Below, piece after piece: positions 28,622-35,623 of a DNA stretch of 64,000 bases; position 1 is the first letter of the stretch, and every line of letters begins with the position of its first letter. The position numbers and the translations under genes were made by a program. Where the stretch lies: positions 26,648 to 90,647 of the forward strand of contig CBDEWF010000149.1 in NCBI GenBank assembly GCA_965243775.1, in the 5' to 3' direction. Under the pieces are notes generated by a model. The model saw only the letters and a program-made list of their open reading frames with translations, did no database searches and was not told where the DNA came from. Origin of the DNA: Sansalvadorimonas sp965243775 (GTDB taxonomy: Bacteria; Pseudomonadota; Gammaproteobacteria; Pseudomonadales; Endozoicomonadaceae).

Positions 28622-29025
28622 AAGGTTTACTGATTATTACCAATAACCCCAAAGTGGGTGAAAAGCTGGCGCGCTTCGAACAGGAAACCTGTGACAGCTA
28701 TGAAGCCGTTCTACAGACGGCGCGTAACCATGTCCATGCGGGCGCCAAGCTGGTTACCCATCCGCTGGCTGGCAGTGTGAAACCGGGCGAAAGCCCCTAT
28801 CGCTCTGTCGTTGTTGATACCCGTGGTACAGGTCTGGATATGCAGTCTCTGGAAATTATCGAGAATGCACTGGATCGCTATAAGATTATGGTCAATGCCA
28901 AGACCTATCAGCGGGTTTACAACGAGAAAATTCTGGATGATTTTCAGGTAATTGATGGCCAGCTGCTGCTCTCTGGCCTAAGTTCTATTCAGGGTGTAGG
29001 TGCGCTGCCCCCTACTATGGCGTAA
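28618..29025 (+). CDS. grdX: GrdX family protein
   Basis: A 135-aa protein starting within the selB stop. It matches GrdX, a small protein of unknown function encoded at the head of glycine reductase operons in Clostridia and relatives: an N-terminal KGLLIITNNPKVGEK, a central HAGAKLVTHPLAGSVKPGESPYRS and a tail ending LPPTMA. No catalytic residues are known for the family. Here it is the last gene of the selA-selB-grdX unit and is separated from trxB-grd by the 4-kb effector-like island. A truncated second copy lies at 30774-31097. Confidence 0.88.
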   Translation: MKGLLIITNNPKVGEKLARFEQETCDSYEAVLQTARNHVHAGAKLVTHPLAGSVKPGESPYRSVVVDTRGTGLDMQSLEIIENALDRYKIMVNAKTYQRVYNEKILDDFQVIDGQLLLSGLSSIQGVGALPPTMA

Positions 29026-29072
29026 CCAGTTAGAGCGCTGCTAGAAAAAAGCCGATGGCCGGTAAAATAACT

Positions 29073-29197
29073 GGTAATGAATCAAATGCGTTGATGACCC
29101 TTTGCAACCTCGTCACTCTTGCGAAAGCAGGAGTCTACCAGCTTGAGATTCCTGCTTTCGCAGGAATGACGGACATCAACGCATTTCATACATGACC
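29073..29197. mobile_element. 125-bp miniature element, copy 1, with 8-bp target duplication
   Basis: The element starts GGTAATGAATCAAATGCG and ends CGCATTTCATACATGACC, imperfect terminal inverted repeats of about 24 bp. It is flanked by the direct repeat AAATAACT (29065-29072 and 29198-29205). The core contains a long palindrome of the type TGCGAAAGCAGGA. A second 125-bp copy lies at 55457. The homologous downstream region of the truncated grdX copy (near 31130) lacks it, giving an empty-site comparison. Confidence 0.88.
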
Positions 29198-29235
29198 AAA
29201 TAACTGGCTTTCGGCTTGTCATGTCATCACTTCTT

Positions 29236-30510
29236 TTAACTTTTCTTTCTCAAGCTTCTAAGTTTTGATAGTCGCTTGGATGGGGCATAATCCATGCCGG
29301 TTGGCTTGTATCTTATCCGTTTTCGTCTTGATAATTGGCTGCCATCTGGTGGCTCCTTACGTTTTGTAGATGTAGCAGGTGAAAAAGTAGGTGAAGAAGT
29401 AGGTGAAGAAGTAGGTGAAGAAGTAGGTGAAGAAGTAGGTAGGCTTTCCTCTGTAGAAGAGCCAAGAGGTTGTGGTTTATAGTCTGACTCGTCTTTTGAT
29501 GATAATTGAGCTGGGCTGTTGCTGGATTCTGGTATGGATGTTTTTTGGGGCTCTGTACTTTCCCTTGCCTTATAAGTAGACAATTTTTTTTTCAGTTCAT
29601 TAATCGTCTTTTGTGCAGTTTCCAGGTAAGCATTATTTTCTCGAATTTTGGATTCCAGTGCTGAAATGGTGCTGGGCAGTTCTTCATAATTTTCGAACTT
29701 CAGTTTTGCTTCCTGGCATGCGGCATTTAATGCTGTTTCTTGCTTTTCGGCCCTTTCCTTATACTCGCTGTATTTTCCTTTTGGCCACATAATGATATCT
29801 ACTTTGTGTAAGGGCTTCTCAGGCTTCTCAGGGTCACGATGAAAGTCTATTACCGATACCGCTGGTGCGGTATTGTCTGCAACCACATGCGCGCATTCAT
29901 TGAGCTCCGCCCATAATTCTTGATATTTCTTTGCCTGCTTGAGTTCGCACGCTAAACGGTTAAGCTCCGTGTTTCCGTCTAATCCAGGCTTCCACATGGT
30001 AGCAGAGAGGCTGATAGGATCGGCTCCGTCATCAGGTAGTATCTTTATAGTTGTCGTGATGTCCTCCATTGCCGGGTTTAATGAAAACAGTTGGTAAGTG
30101 CCTAGTAAGATGTTATTGGTGTTTTTATAAAAGGTATATTGGTACTGATGGTACTGATGGTGCTGATGGTGCTGATGGTGCTGATGTTGCTCTGCTTGAG
30201 TGAGTGAATAGGATGAGGATTGTTCCGCTGAGAGGTGAACACTGGAGCTAAGTGTTGCACTTTCATGCACAGCATGTCTTGGATCAGACAAAGAGTGGAT
30301 GTGTGGCGAAACTCTGTGGGGCATGGATTCCACAGTGCGCATTTGATATTGTGCTCTCTGGTCAGCGGGAGGGGGTTGCATCATTAAGGGCCAATTCTGA
30401 TCTCCATATGATGAATGAGTCTCCGTTAGCTCTGCAGGCAAATGGGAGCTTGAGGCGTAAACAGGGGGCTGGAATCCCGAAGAAGACGATTGGGGTGCTG
30501 TGCTTTGCAT
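29236..30510 (-). CDS. Coiled-coil protein with basic NLS-like tail (paralog A)
   Basis: A 424-aa protein with a good ribosome-binding site (AAGGAG seven bases before the ATG). The N-terminal 130 residues are Ser/Gln/Pro-rich and include a His/Gln tract (HQHHQHHQHHQYHQYQY). A conserved middle region with LHKVDIIMWPKGKYSEYKE is followed by a coiled coil (about 245-310), a Ser/Pro/Thr repeat (SSPT units) and a very basic tail, STKRKEPPDG and RRKRIRYKPTG. The tail resembles a eukaryotic nuclear localisation signal. There is no signal peptide. The gene is a paralog of the one at 31202-32515 and of a fragment at 30605-30772. I do not recognise the family. A translocated effector aimed at the host nucleus is a hypothesis from composition alone. 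Confidence 0.72.
   Translation of the reverse strand: MQSTAPQSSSSGFQPPVYASSSHLPAELTETHSSYGDQNWPLMMQPPPADQRAQYQMRTVESMPHRVSPHIHSLSDPRHAVHESATLSSSVHLSAEQSSSYSLTQAEQHQHHQHHQHHQYHQYQYTFYKNTNNILLGTYQLFSLNPAMEDITTTIKILPDDGADPISLSATMWKPGLDGNTELNRLACELKQAKKYQELWAELNECAHVVADNTAPAVSVIDFHRDPEKPEKPLHKVDIIMWPKGKYSEYKERAEKQETALNAACQEAKLKFENYEELPSTISALESKIRENNAYLETAQKTINELKKKLSTYKARESTEPQKTSIPESSNSPAQLSSKDESDYKPQPLGSSTEESLPTSSPTSSPTSSPTSSPTFSPATSTKRKEPPDGSQLSRRKRIRYKPTGMDYAPSKRLSKLRSLRKKS
29377..29436 (-). repeat. 12-bp coding tandem repeat, five units
   Basis: Five consecutive 12-bp units (AGGTGAAGAAGT on the plus strand; the first differs by one base) encode the TSSP repeats of paralog A on the minus strand. 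The unit length keeps the frame, so the protein can vary in length without loss. Paralog B lacks the expansion. Confidence 0.88.
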
Positions 30511-30604
30511 GTGATTCTCCTTGCAATTATAAAGTCATGGTTCGGCAATTATTTGATCTTTGGGAACCATAAAGTTCAGTTAAAGCTAACAGTCTTGTTA
30601 AATT

Positions 30605-30772
30605 TCACTTTTGTGATTTCAGCCTTGCAATGGTTTCAGGCAGGTTTTGGAAATCTGTTCTTTCCAGTCCAGCTTGTTTACATGCCTCTGTCATAACCTT
30701 CATTAGTCGTTCGTAATTTTCGAAAAATTGACTGGATGCTTGGTTTGGCCAGATAACAATATCTACTTTTTT
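30605..30772 (-). pseudogene. Truncated third paralog of the NLS-tail family (paralog C fragment)
   Basis: The minus-strand frame KKVDIVIWPNQASSQFFENY continuing to a stop at 30605 aligns with the VDIIMWP/VDAILYP region of paralogs A and B and with the following ~50 residues (ACKQAGL, LPETIARLKS). Everything upstream is missing: the homology ends exactly where the truncated grdX copy begins, so one deletion or recombination removed both 5' parts. Confidence 0.75.
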
Positions 30773-30773
30773 G

Positions 30774-31097
30774 GAGGCTGTTCTGCAGGCGGCGCGTGAC
30801 CATGTCCATGCCGGTGCCAAACTGGTCACCCATCCGCTAGCTGGCAGTGTGAAGCCGGGTGAAAGCCCATACCGCTCTGTGGTTGTCGATACCCGTGGTA
30901 CAGGTCTGGATATGCAGTCTCTGGAAATTATCGAGAACGCGCTGGATCGCTATAAGATTATGGTGAATGCCAAGACATATCAGCGGGTTTACAACGATAA
31001 AATCCTGGATGATTTTCAGGTGATTGATGGTCAGCTGCTGCTTTCCGGTCTGAGTTCTATTCAGGGTATTGGTGCGCTGCCCTCTACTATGGCGTAA
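30774..31097 (+). pseudogene. grdX: Truncated second copy of grdX
   Basis: The last ~107 codons of grdX are present and nearly identical in protein (from EAVLQ to the tail ending STMA), but the first 28 codons are gone. DNA differences are mostly synonymous, so the copy was conserved at the protein level for some time before truncation, or the two copies came from related lineages. A TTG at 30771 is the only possible start and has no clear ribosome-binding site. The 30 bases after its stop also match those after intact grdX. Confidence 0.85.
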
Positions 31098-31201
31098 CCT
31101 GTTAGAGCGCTGTAGAAAAAGCCGATGGCCGGTAATAATAACTGGCTGTCGGGTTTTATACTCCCCTGTCGTGGGTGGCCTTTGGGCTTGTCATGTCATT
31201 A

Positions 31202-32515
31202 TTACTTCTTTTTTAACTTCTCTTCTCTTCTGAGTCTTGCCTGGTATCCATATGCATCATACGCCATGCCACTTGGCTTGCGCTTTCTCCGTTTTAGTTT
31301 TGGTGATTGGCTTTCAACTGCTGACTTCTTACGTTTTACAGATGTAGCAGGCGCAGAAGTAGGTAGACTTTCCTCTGTAGAAGAGCCAGAAAATTGTGGG
31401 TCATACTCTGACTCGTCTTCTGATGATGGTTGATCTGGGCTGCCGACAGGACTGCTGCTGTTGGATTCTGGTGTGGATATTTTTTCTGGCCCTGTTCTTG
31501 TCTCTGTCTTATAAGTAGACAGTTTTGTTTCCAGCTCATGAATCTTCTCTTGGGCCTTAGTCAGTTCAGTTTTACACTCTTCATGCTCTTTGCTGGTTTT
31601 TTTGGCTTTCTCTGTCTCTTCTTGGATTTTTGATCTCAGCCCTGAAATGGTGTTGGCCAGTTCTGGATGATTTGTGTAATCCAGCCCCGCTTGACGGCAT
31701 GCTGCCATTACTGACTGTGTTTGTTCTTGGAAGACCTTCTGTTGCTTTTGGTATTCTCCTGTTGGATACAATATGGCATCTACTTTGTGTAAAGGGTGCT
31801 CAGGGTCGCCGGAGGAGCGGGGAAAAGTTATTGTTGATACTGCTGGCTCAGGATTATTCACAACAGCAGTGGCACCATCGTTGAGTGATTTGAATAGTTC
31901 TTGATGTTTCACAGCTTCCTGCTTGAGCTGCTCAAGTTCGCGCTCTTTGTTCAAGAGCATCTGATTTCCATTTAAACCGGCTCTCCAGCAGGTAACAGAG
32001 AAAGAGGAAGGGGAGGCTTTGTCGGGAAGAACAACATTGACAGTTGTTGATGAACTCTCTTTGCCGTGAAAGCCTGATAAGCTGTTACAACACATTGCCA
32101 AGGAGTTATGGACGTATTGAAAAAATACCATATCTCGCTTGAGTCGTGCATTTTCTTGCCTGAGCTGTTCGTTTTCTTGATCCAAATGCTGCTCTACAGG
32201 GGTGTTCAGATAAGGAGGTGGCGGTGCTGGTGGTAGTTGAACATGACTGCTCGGTATTGAGCCTCCATGTGCAGCATGGCTTGGGTAAGAAGGCGAAGGC
32301 TGTATGTAAGGCGGGATGTTGCCGAGTACAGTATTCACGGGGTGCCCCACAAATTGTGCGATCTGGCTAAAGGGGGTCGGTTGCATCACTGTGAATTCAC
32401 CCCCGGACACATGTGATGGATGAGCTTGCATTGGTTGTGCAGGCAAGTGGGGGCTTGAAACTACAAGAGGAGGTGGGCCTCCTGGATAAGCCTGTTGTTG
32501 ATATGAGGTTTCCAT
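31202..32515 (-). CDS. Coiled-coil protein with basic NLS-like tail (paralog B)
   Basis: A 437-aa protein from ATG 32515, the start that aligns with paralog A; the frame also has an ATG at 32575. The Pro/Gln/Ser-rich N-terminus (LPPAPPPPYLN) is followed by a short coiled coil (about 110-130), the conserved FHGKESSSTTVNVVLPDKAS and LHKVDAILYPTGEYQKQ regions, a long coiled coil (about 285-355) and an acidic SSEDESEYDPQFSGSS patch. The tail is strongly basic (VKRKKSAVESQSPKLKRRKR), a good match to a bipartite nuclear localisation pattern. No signal peptide or membrane segment is visible. The region upstream of its start resembles the one upstream of paralog A (shared TAAAGTTCAGTTAA). Function unknown; translocated effector is inference. 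Confidence 0.72.
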   Translation of the reverse strand: METSYQQQAYPGGPPPLVVSSPHLPAQPMQAHPSHVSGGEFTVMQPTPFSQIAQFVGHPVNTVLGNIPPYIQPSPSYPSHAAHGGSIPSSHVQLPPAPPPPYLNTPVEQHLDQENEQLRQENARLKRDMVFFQYVHNSLAMCCNSLSGFHGKESSSTTVNVVLPDKASPSSFSVTCWRAGLNGNQMLLNKERELEQLKQEAVKHQELFKSLNDGATAVVNNPEPAVSTITFPRSSGDPEHPLHKVDAILYPTGEYQKQQKVFQEQTQSVMAACRQAGLDYTNHPELANTISGLRSKIQEETEKAKKTSKEHEECKTELTKAQEKIHELETKLSTYKTETRTGPEKISTPESNSSSPVGSPDQPSSEDESEYDPQFSGSSTEESLPTSAPATSVKRKKSAVESQSPKLKRRKRKPSGMAYDAYGYQARLRREEKLKKK

Positions 32516-33103
32516 TCTATTCACCGTGAACATACAAAATAATAATTCGATGGTTATTTGACCATCAGCAGCCATAAAGTTCAGTTAAGGCTAACCACGT
32601 TGTTAGATACCCAGAAAATACGAAACTAAAGTTAGGGCGCTTGTATCAATTAGTGAAAAATTACTGTCACAGAATGTGAAAATGACGTGAATAAATTTAC
32701 ATTTGGTTAAAAAGCAGGCTAAAAAACAACCAATGCTAAAGTTGTAAGTTATAGATAAGTGTTTGTTTGGTATTCAAATGTGTAAATTTGGCTGATAGTG
32801 GTTGTTTAAAATTTAGGTTTTTTCAACAATTTTAAGCTTTCGTGCTGTTTTTGCTCCTGAAAACTACAAAATCCCGTTGTAATTAACATCGGATTTATAC
32901 GTAAAAACAACAATCGTTGAAACAAGCGAAAAATAAATTGCTTTAAATCAATAATTGTTACCTCTGATAAGCGCATGATTGGCTCCAACTTAGGCAGCAA
33001 CAGAATCAACCAGCAATTTCAGTGAGAATAAAATTGATTCCTCCTGGATGTGTTCTGGTAATCAAGTTATTGCCTGCGCAAACTTGGAATGGGCGGAGCA
33101 TTC
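32516..33103. other. 588-bp AT-rich intergenic region upstream of trxB-grd
   Basis: No convincing gene. The region is markedly AT-rich compared with the grd genes and separates paralog B from trxB. It must hold the promoter of the trxB-trxA-grdACDEB unit unless transcription reads through from grdX. I looked for a glycine riboswitch and for an FNR half-site pair and found neither in recognisable form. A short inverted repeat TCACA-GAA-TGTGA is at 32667-32679. Confidence 0.5.
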
Positions 33104-34312
33104 ATGTCAGACATTCTTGACGTTGTTATTGTTGGTGGTGGTGCCGGTGGTATGTCCGCAGGCGTTTACTGTGCACGCGGCAAAATGAGCACTGTGCTTC
33201 TGGAAGCAAGTGCGAAGACTGGTGGTCAGGCTGCCAAGACTAACGAGCTGGAAAACTATCCTGGTATCGATCAGGCCACTGGCCCGGATATCATGGGTTC
33301 TTTCCGCAAGCATTGCGAACGTTTCGGTGTTGAATTTCAGCGCGGAACCGTAAGCGGTATCAAGGTGGAAGATAACGGCTTTATCAAGCAGGTTACCACC
33401 AAAGAGGGTGAAACCCTCCGTGCCCGCAGCGTAATCGTTGCAACTGGTGCACAGCCTCGCATCCTGGGTATCAAGGGCGAGCGTGAATTCACCAGCAAGG
33501 GCGTATCTTACTGCGCAACCTGCGATGCTGACTTCTTTGAAGAGCTGGATATCGTAGTTGTTGGTTCCGGTAACACCGCCGTTGAAGAATCTGTCTTCCT
33601 GACCAAGTTCGTTAACAGCATCAAGATGATTGTGCTGCATGACGAAGGTGTTCTGGACGCAGATCGCACTGCTCAAGAGCAGGCATTCGCCAACGACAAG
33701 ATCGACTTCGTATGGAACTCCACCGTTGAAGAGATCTGTGGCGACGAGCTGGTTAACGGCGTGAAGGTCAAGAACCTGAAAACCGGTGAAATCAGCGAAA
33801 TCGAATGTGACGGCGTGTTCATGTTTGTAGGTACCGTGCCTAACACTGACTTCCTGGAAGGCACTGTAGAACTGGCTAAAGGCGGCTACATCAAGGTAGA
33901 CGACCAGATGGCTACTAACGTACCAGGCGTATTCGGCGCTGGTGACGTTAACGATAAGTTCCTGCGTCAGGTTGTTACCGCAGCTGCAGACGGCGCTATT
34001 GCAGCTGTAGCCGCTGAGCGTTACATGCAGGAAGAAGAGAACTGGCAGGAGCGAGTTCTGGAAGCTGAAGGCGACGTCGCCGTTATGTTCTGGAACCCAC
34101 TGGATAAGGACGGTATCGCTCTGATGCCTGAGCTGGAAGCTTTCTGTAAAGAAAACGAAATGCCTCTGGTGACTATCGACACCTATAAGAGTCAGAACAT
34201 TTCCGGTCGCTACAATGTTGAAGACATCCCTACTGTTGTTCGCTTCAACAAGGGCCAGGAAGCCAAGCGTGTTGTTCGCCCGGCTGCTGAAGAATTGAAA
34301 CAGCTGGTTTAA
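33104..34312 (+). CDS. trxB: Thioredoxin reductase with C-terminal degenerate thioredoxin-like domain
   Basis: A 402-aa flavoprotein. The start at ATG 33104 has GGCGGAG at good spacing; the frame extends 15 bases further upstream. Residues 1-310 are a typical NADPH-thioredoxin reductase: FAD-binding GGGAGGMSAG, redox-active CATC (Cys137, Cys140), NADPH-binding GSGNTAVEE and the FAD motif GVFGAGDVND. About 90 extra residues (315-402) look like a thioredoxin fold (VAVMFWNPLDKDGIALMPEL, then DIPTVVRF with the cis-Pro), but the CxxC is absent. Ordinary TrxB proteins are about 315-320 aa, so this fusion is unusual. It heads the grd unit and reduces the partner thioredoxin, which feeds electrons to glycine reductase. 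Codon choice is strongly biased, as in highly expressed genes. Confidence 0.9.
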   Translation: MSDILDVVIVGGGAGGMSAGVYCARGKMSTVLLEASAKTGGQAAKTNELENYPGIDQATGPDIMGSFRKHCERFGVEFQRGTVSGIKVEDNGFIKQVTTKEGETLRARSVIVATGAQPRILGIKGEREFTSKGVSYCATCDADFFEELDIVVVGSGNTAVEESVFLTKFVNSIKMIVLHDEGVLDADRTAQEQAFANDKIDFVWNSTVEEICGDELVNGVKVKNLKTGEISEIECDGVFMFVGTVPNTDFLEGTVELAKGGYIKVDDQMATNVPGVFGAGDVNDKFLRQVVTAAADGAIAAVAAERYMQEEENWQERVLEAEGDVAVMFWNPLDKDGIALMPELEAFCKENEMPLVTIDTYKSQNISGRYNVEDIPTVVRFNKGQEAKRVVRPAAEELKQLV

Positions 34313-34340
34313 TTAAATCAGCTCAAATTTGGAGTGAGTC

Positions 34341-34658
34341 ATGCTCGAGATTACTAAAGAGAACTTCGACGCAGAAGTTAAAGATTTCGATGGCGTAGTA
34401 ATGGTTGATTTCTGGGGTGAGACCTGTGGTCGCTGCCTGGAGCTGATGCCTGATGTTGTTGCTCTGTCTGAAAAGTACGACGGCAAGATCAAGTTCGCCA
34501 AGCTGAACATCAAAGGTAACCGTCGTCTGGCAATGGGTCAGGGCGTTATGGGTCTGCCTTCCATCGTTTTCTTCGAAAAGGGTGAAAAGAAAGAGCACCT
34601 GTCCGGCGAAGAGCTGACTATCGAAGAAATCGAAAACACTGTTAAGACTTACTGCTAA
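34341..34658 (+). CDS. trxA: Thioredoxin of the glycine reductase system
   Basis: A 105-aa thioredoxin 28 bases after trxB, preceded by TTTGGAG. The active site reads CGRC (Cys29, Cys32) within FWGETCGRCLELMP, in place of the usual WCGPC; the cis-Pro loop GLPSIVFF is conserved. Thioredoxins from glycine reductase operons of amino-acid-fermenting anaerobes also have non-standard active sites, which fits dedicated pairing with the adjoining reductase. It would donate electrons to selenoprotein A/C during acetyl phosphate formation. Cytosolic. Confidence 0.92.
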   Translation: MLEITKENFDAEVKDFDGVVMVDFWGETCGRCLELMPDVVALSEKYDGKIKFAKLNIKGNRRLAMGQGVMGLPSIVFFEKGEKKEHLSGEELTIEEIENTVKTYC

Positions 34659-34663
34659 TCAAA

Positions 34664-34694
34664 TTAATTAAATCGAGATAATTGATTTAATTAA
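34664..34694. promoter_or_regulatory. AT-rich palindrome between trxA and grdA
   Basis: TTAATTAAATC and its perfect complement GATTTAATTAA are separated by 9 bases, just after the trxA stop. It may be a weak hairpin limiting readthrough, or a protein-binding palindrome. The rest of the 239-bp gap to grdA holds no gene. Confidence 0.35.
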
Positions 34695-34897
34695 AAGCAA
34701 GGTTAAATGAAGTCGATTTATTAATGAGTTGACTTCCGCTTTTCAAAAGCAGTGTGAAAGAATTTTGGCCCGCTCTCGGGTGGGTCAGATTATCACTGGA
34801 AGGAATCGGTGATTATTGATTCGGATGAATCAGAAAATTTTTTAGGGGGCAGTTATTAATTTAGCTGTCGAATATTGACTCGCTAAGAGCCATAGCC

Positions 34898-35347
34898 ATG
34901 TTGAAAGACAAGAAAGTTGTCATTCTGGGCGATCGCGACGGCGTACCTGGTCCTGCCATTGAAGAATGTGTAAAGACCGCTGGTGCTGAAGTTGTGTTCT
35001 CCGTTACAGAATGCTTCGTTTGAACTTCCGCAGGCGCAATGGACCTGGAAAACCAGAAGCGGATCAAAGAACTTGCAGACTCTCACGGTAACGAGAACCT
35101 CGTGGTTGTTCTCGGTGGCGCTGAGGCCGAAGCTTCCGGCCTGGCTGCTGAAACCGTAACTGCTGGTGATCCGACTTTTGCCGGTCCGTTAGCCGGAGTC
35201 CAGTTGGGACTCTCCGTCTACCACATTACCGAAGAAGCAGTTAAAGAAGTAGTTAATTCCGAAGTGTACGAAGAACAAGTCGGCATGATGGAAATGGTAC
35301 TTCCTGTTGAGGAAATCGCATCCGAGATGGCTCAGTTCCGAGCTTGA
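34898..35347 (+). CDS. grdA: Glycine reductase selenoprotein A (in-frame UGA = Sec42)
   Basis: Reading from ATG 34898 through the TGA at 35021-35023 gives 149 aa. The UGA sits in CFVUTSAGAMDLENQ, the diagnostic GrdA context; downstream the frame continues without interruption to 35347 and carries the family sequence (NLVVVLGGAEAEASGLAAETVTAGDPTFAGPLAGV). GrdA accepts the carboxymethyl group from component B as a Se-carboxymethyl-selenocysteine and passes it to component C. A hairpin consistent with a bacterial SECIS follows the UGA at once. Conventional gene callers would report only the part from ATG 35039. The selA, selB and selC genes needed for decoding are in the same window. Size fits the family (about 157 aa). 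Confidence 0.97.
35026..35050 (+). promoter_or_regulatory. Putative SECIS hairpin in grdA
   Basis: Directly after the UGA, TTCC-(GC bulge)-AGG pairs with CCT-GGAA around the nine-base loop CGCAATGGA. Position and size suit a bacterial SECIS recognised by SelB; the pairing is from inspection only. Confidence 0.6.
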
Positions 35348-35623
35348 TCGAATGTGATTAAGAGTCAGCCCTGCAGCGGCTGATCTGGAAATGGTCTAGA
35401 CTGTTTTCTCCTTGGGCGCTGCAGGTTGTCTCTTTGGAGTCTGGTAACAGGCTCCATCCCCTCTTACTTGATTGCAAATACGTTGTTGATTCTTAAAGGC
35501 TGATTGTTTTCAGACAGTGTCCTGAGAAAAAGAATTCTTGGAATTTCCATGTCAGGGTATTGTTCCAAAACAATCTTTGAACAGCACTAGGTTCAAATGA
35601 ACCCGCATCACGGAGCCGTTGAC

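Noticed and set aside
29073..29197. The palindromic 125-bp element as part of a CRISPR array
   Set aside because: There are only two copies 26 kb apart, no regularly spaced repeats, and no cas genes.
32516..33103. Glycine riboswitch upstream of trxB
   Set aside because: I looked for the tandem aptamer signature before this glycine-related unit and could not find it; a covariance-model search would settle the point.
35021..35023. grdA and grdB UGA codons as pseudogene stops
   Set aside because: Both are in canonical selenocysteine contexts with conserved downstream frames and nearby selA, selB and selC.
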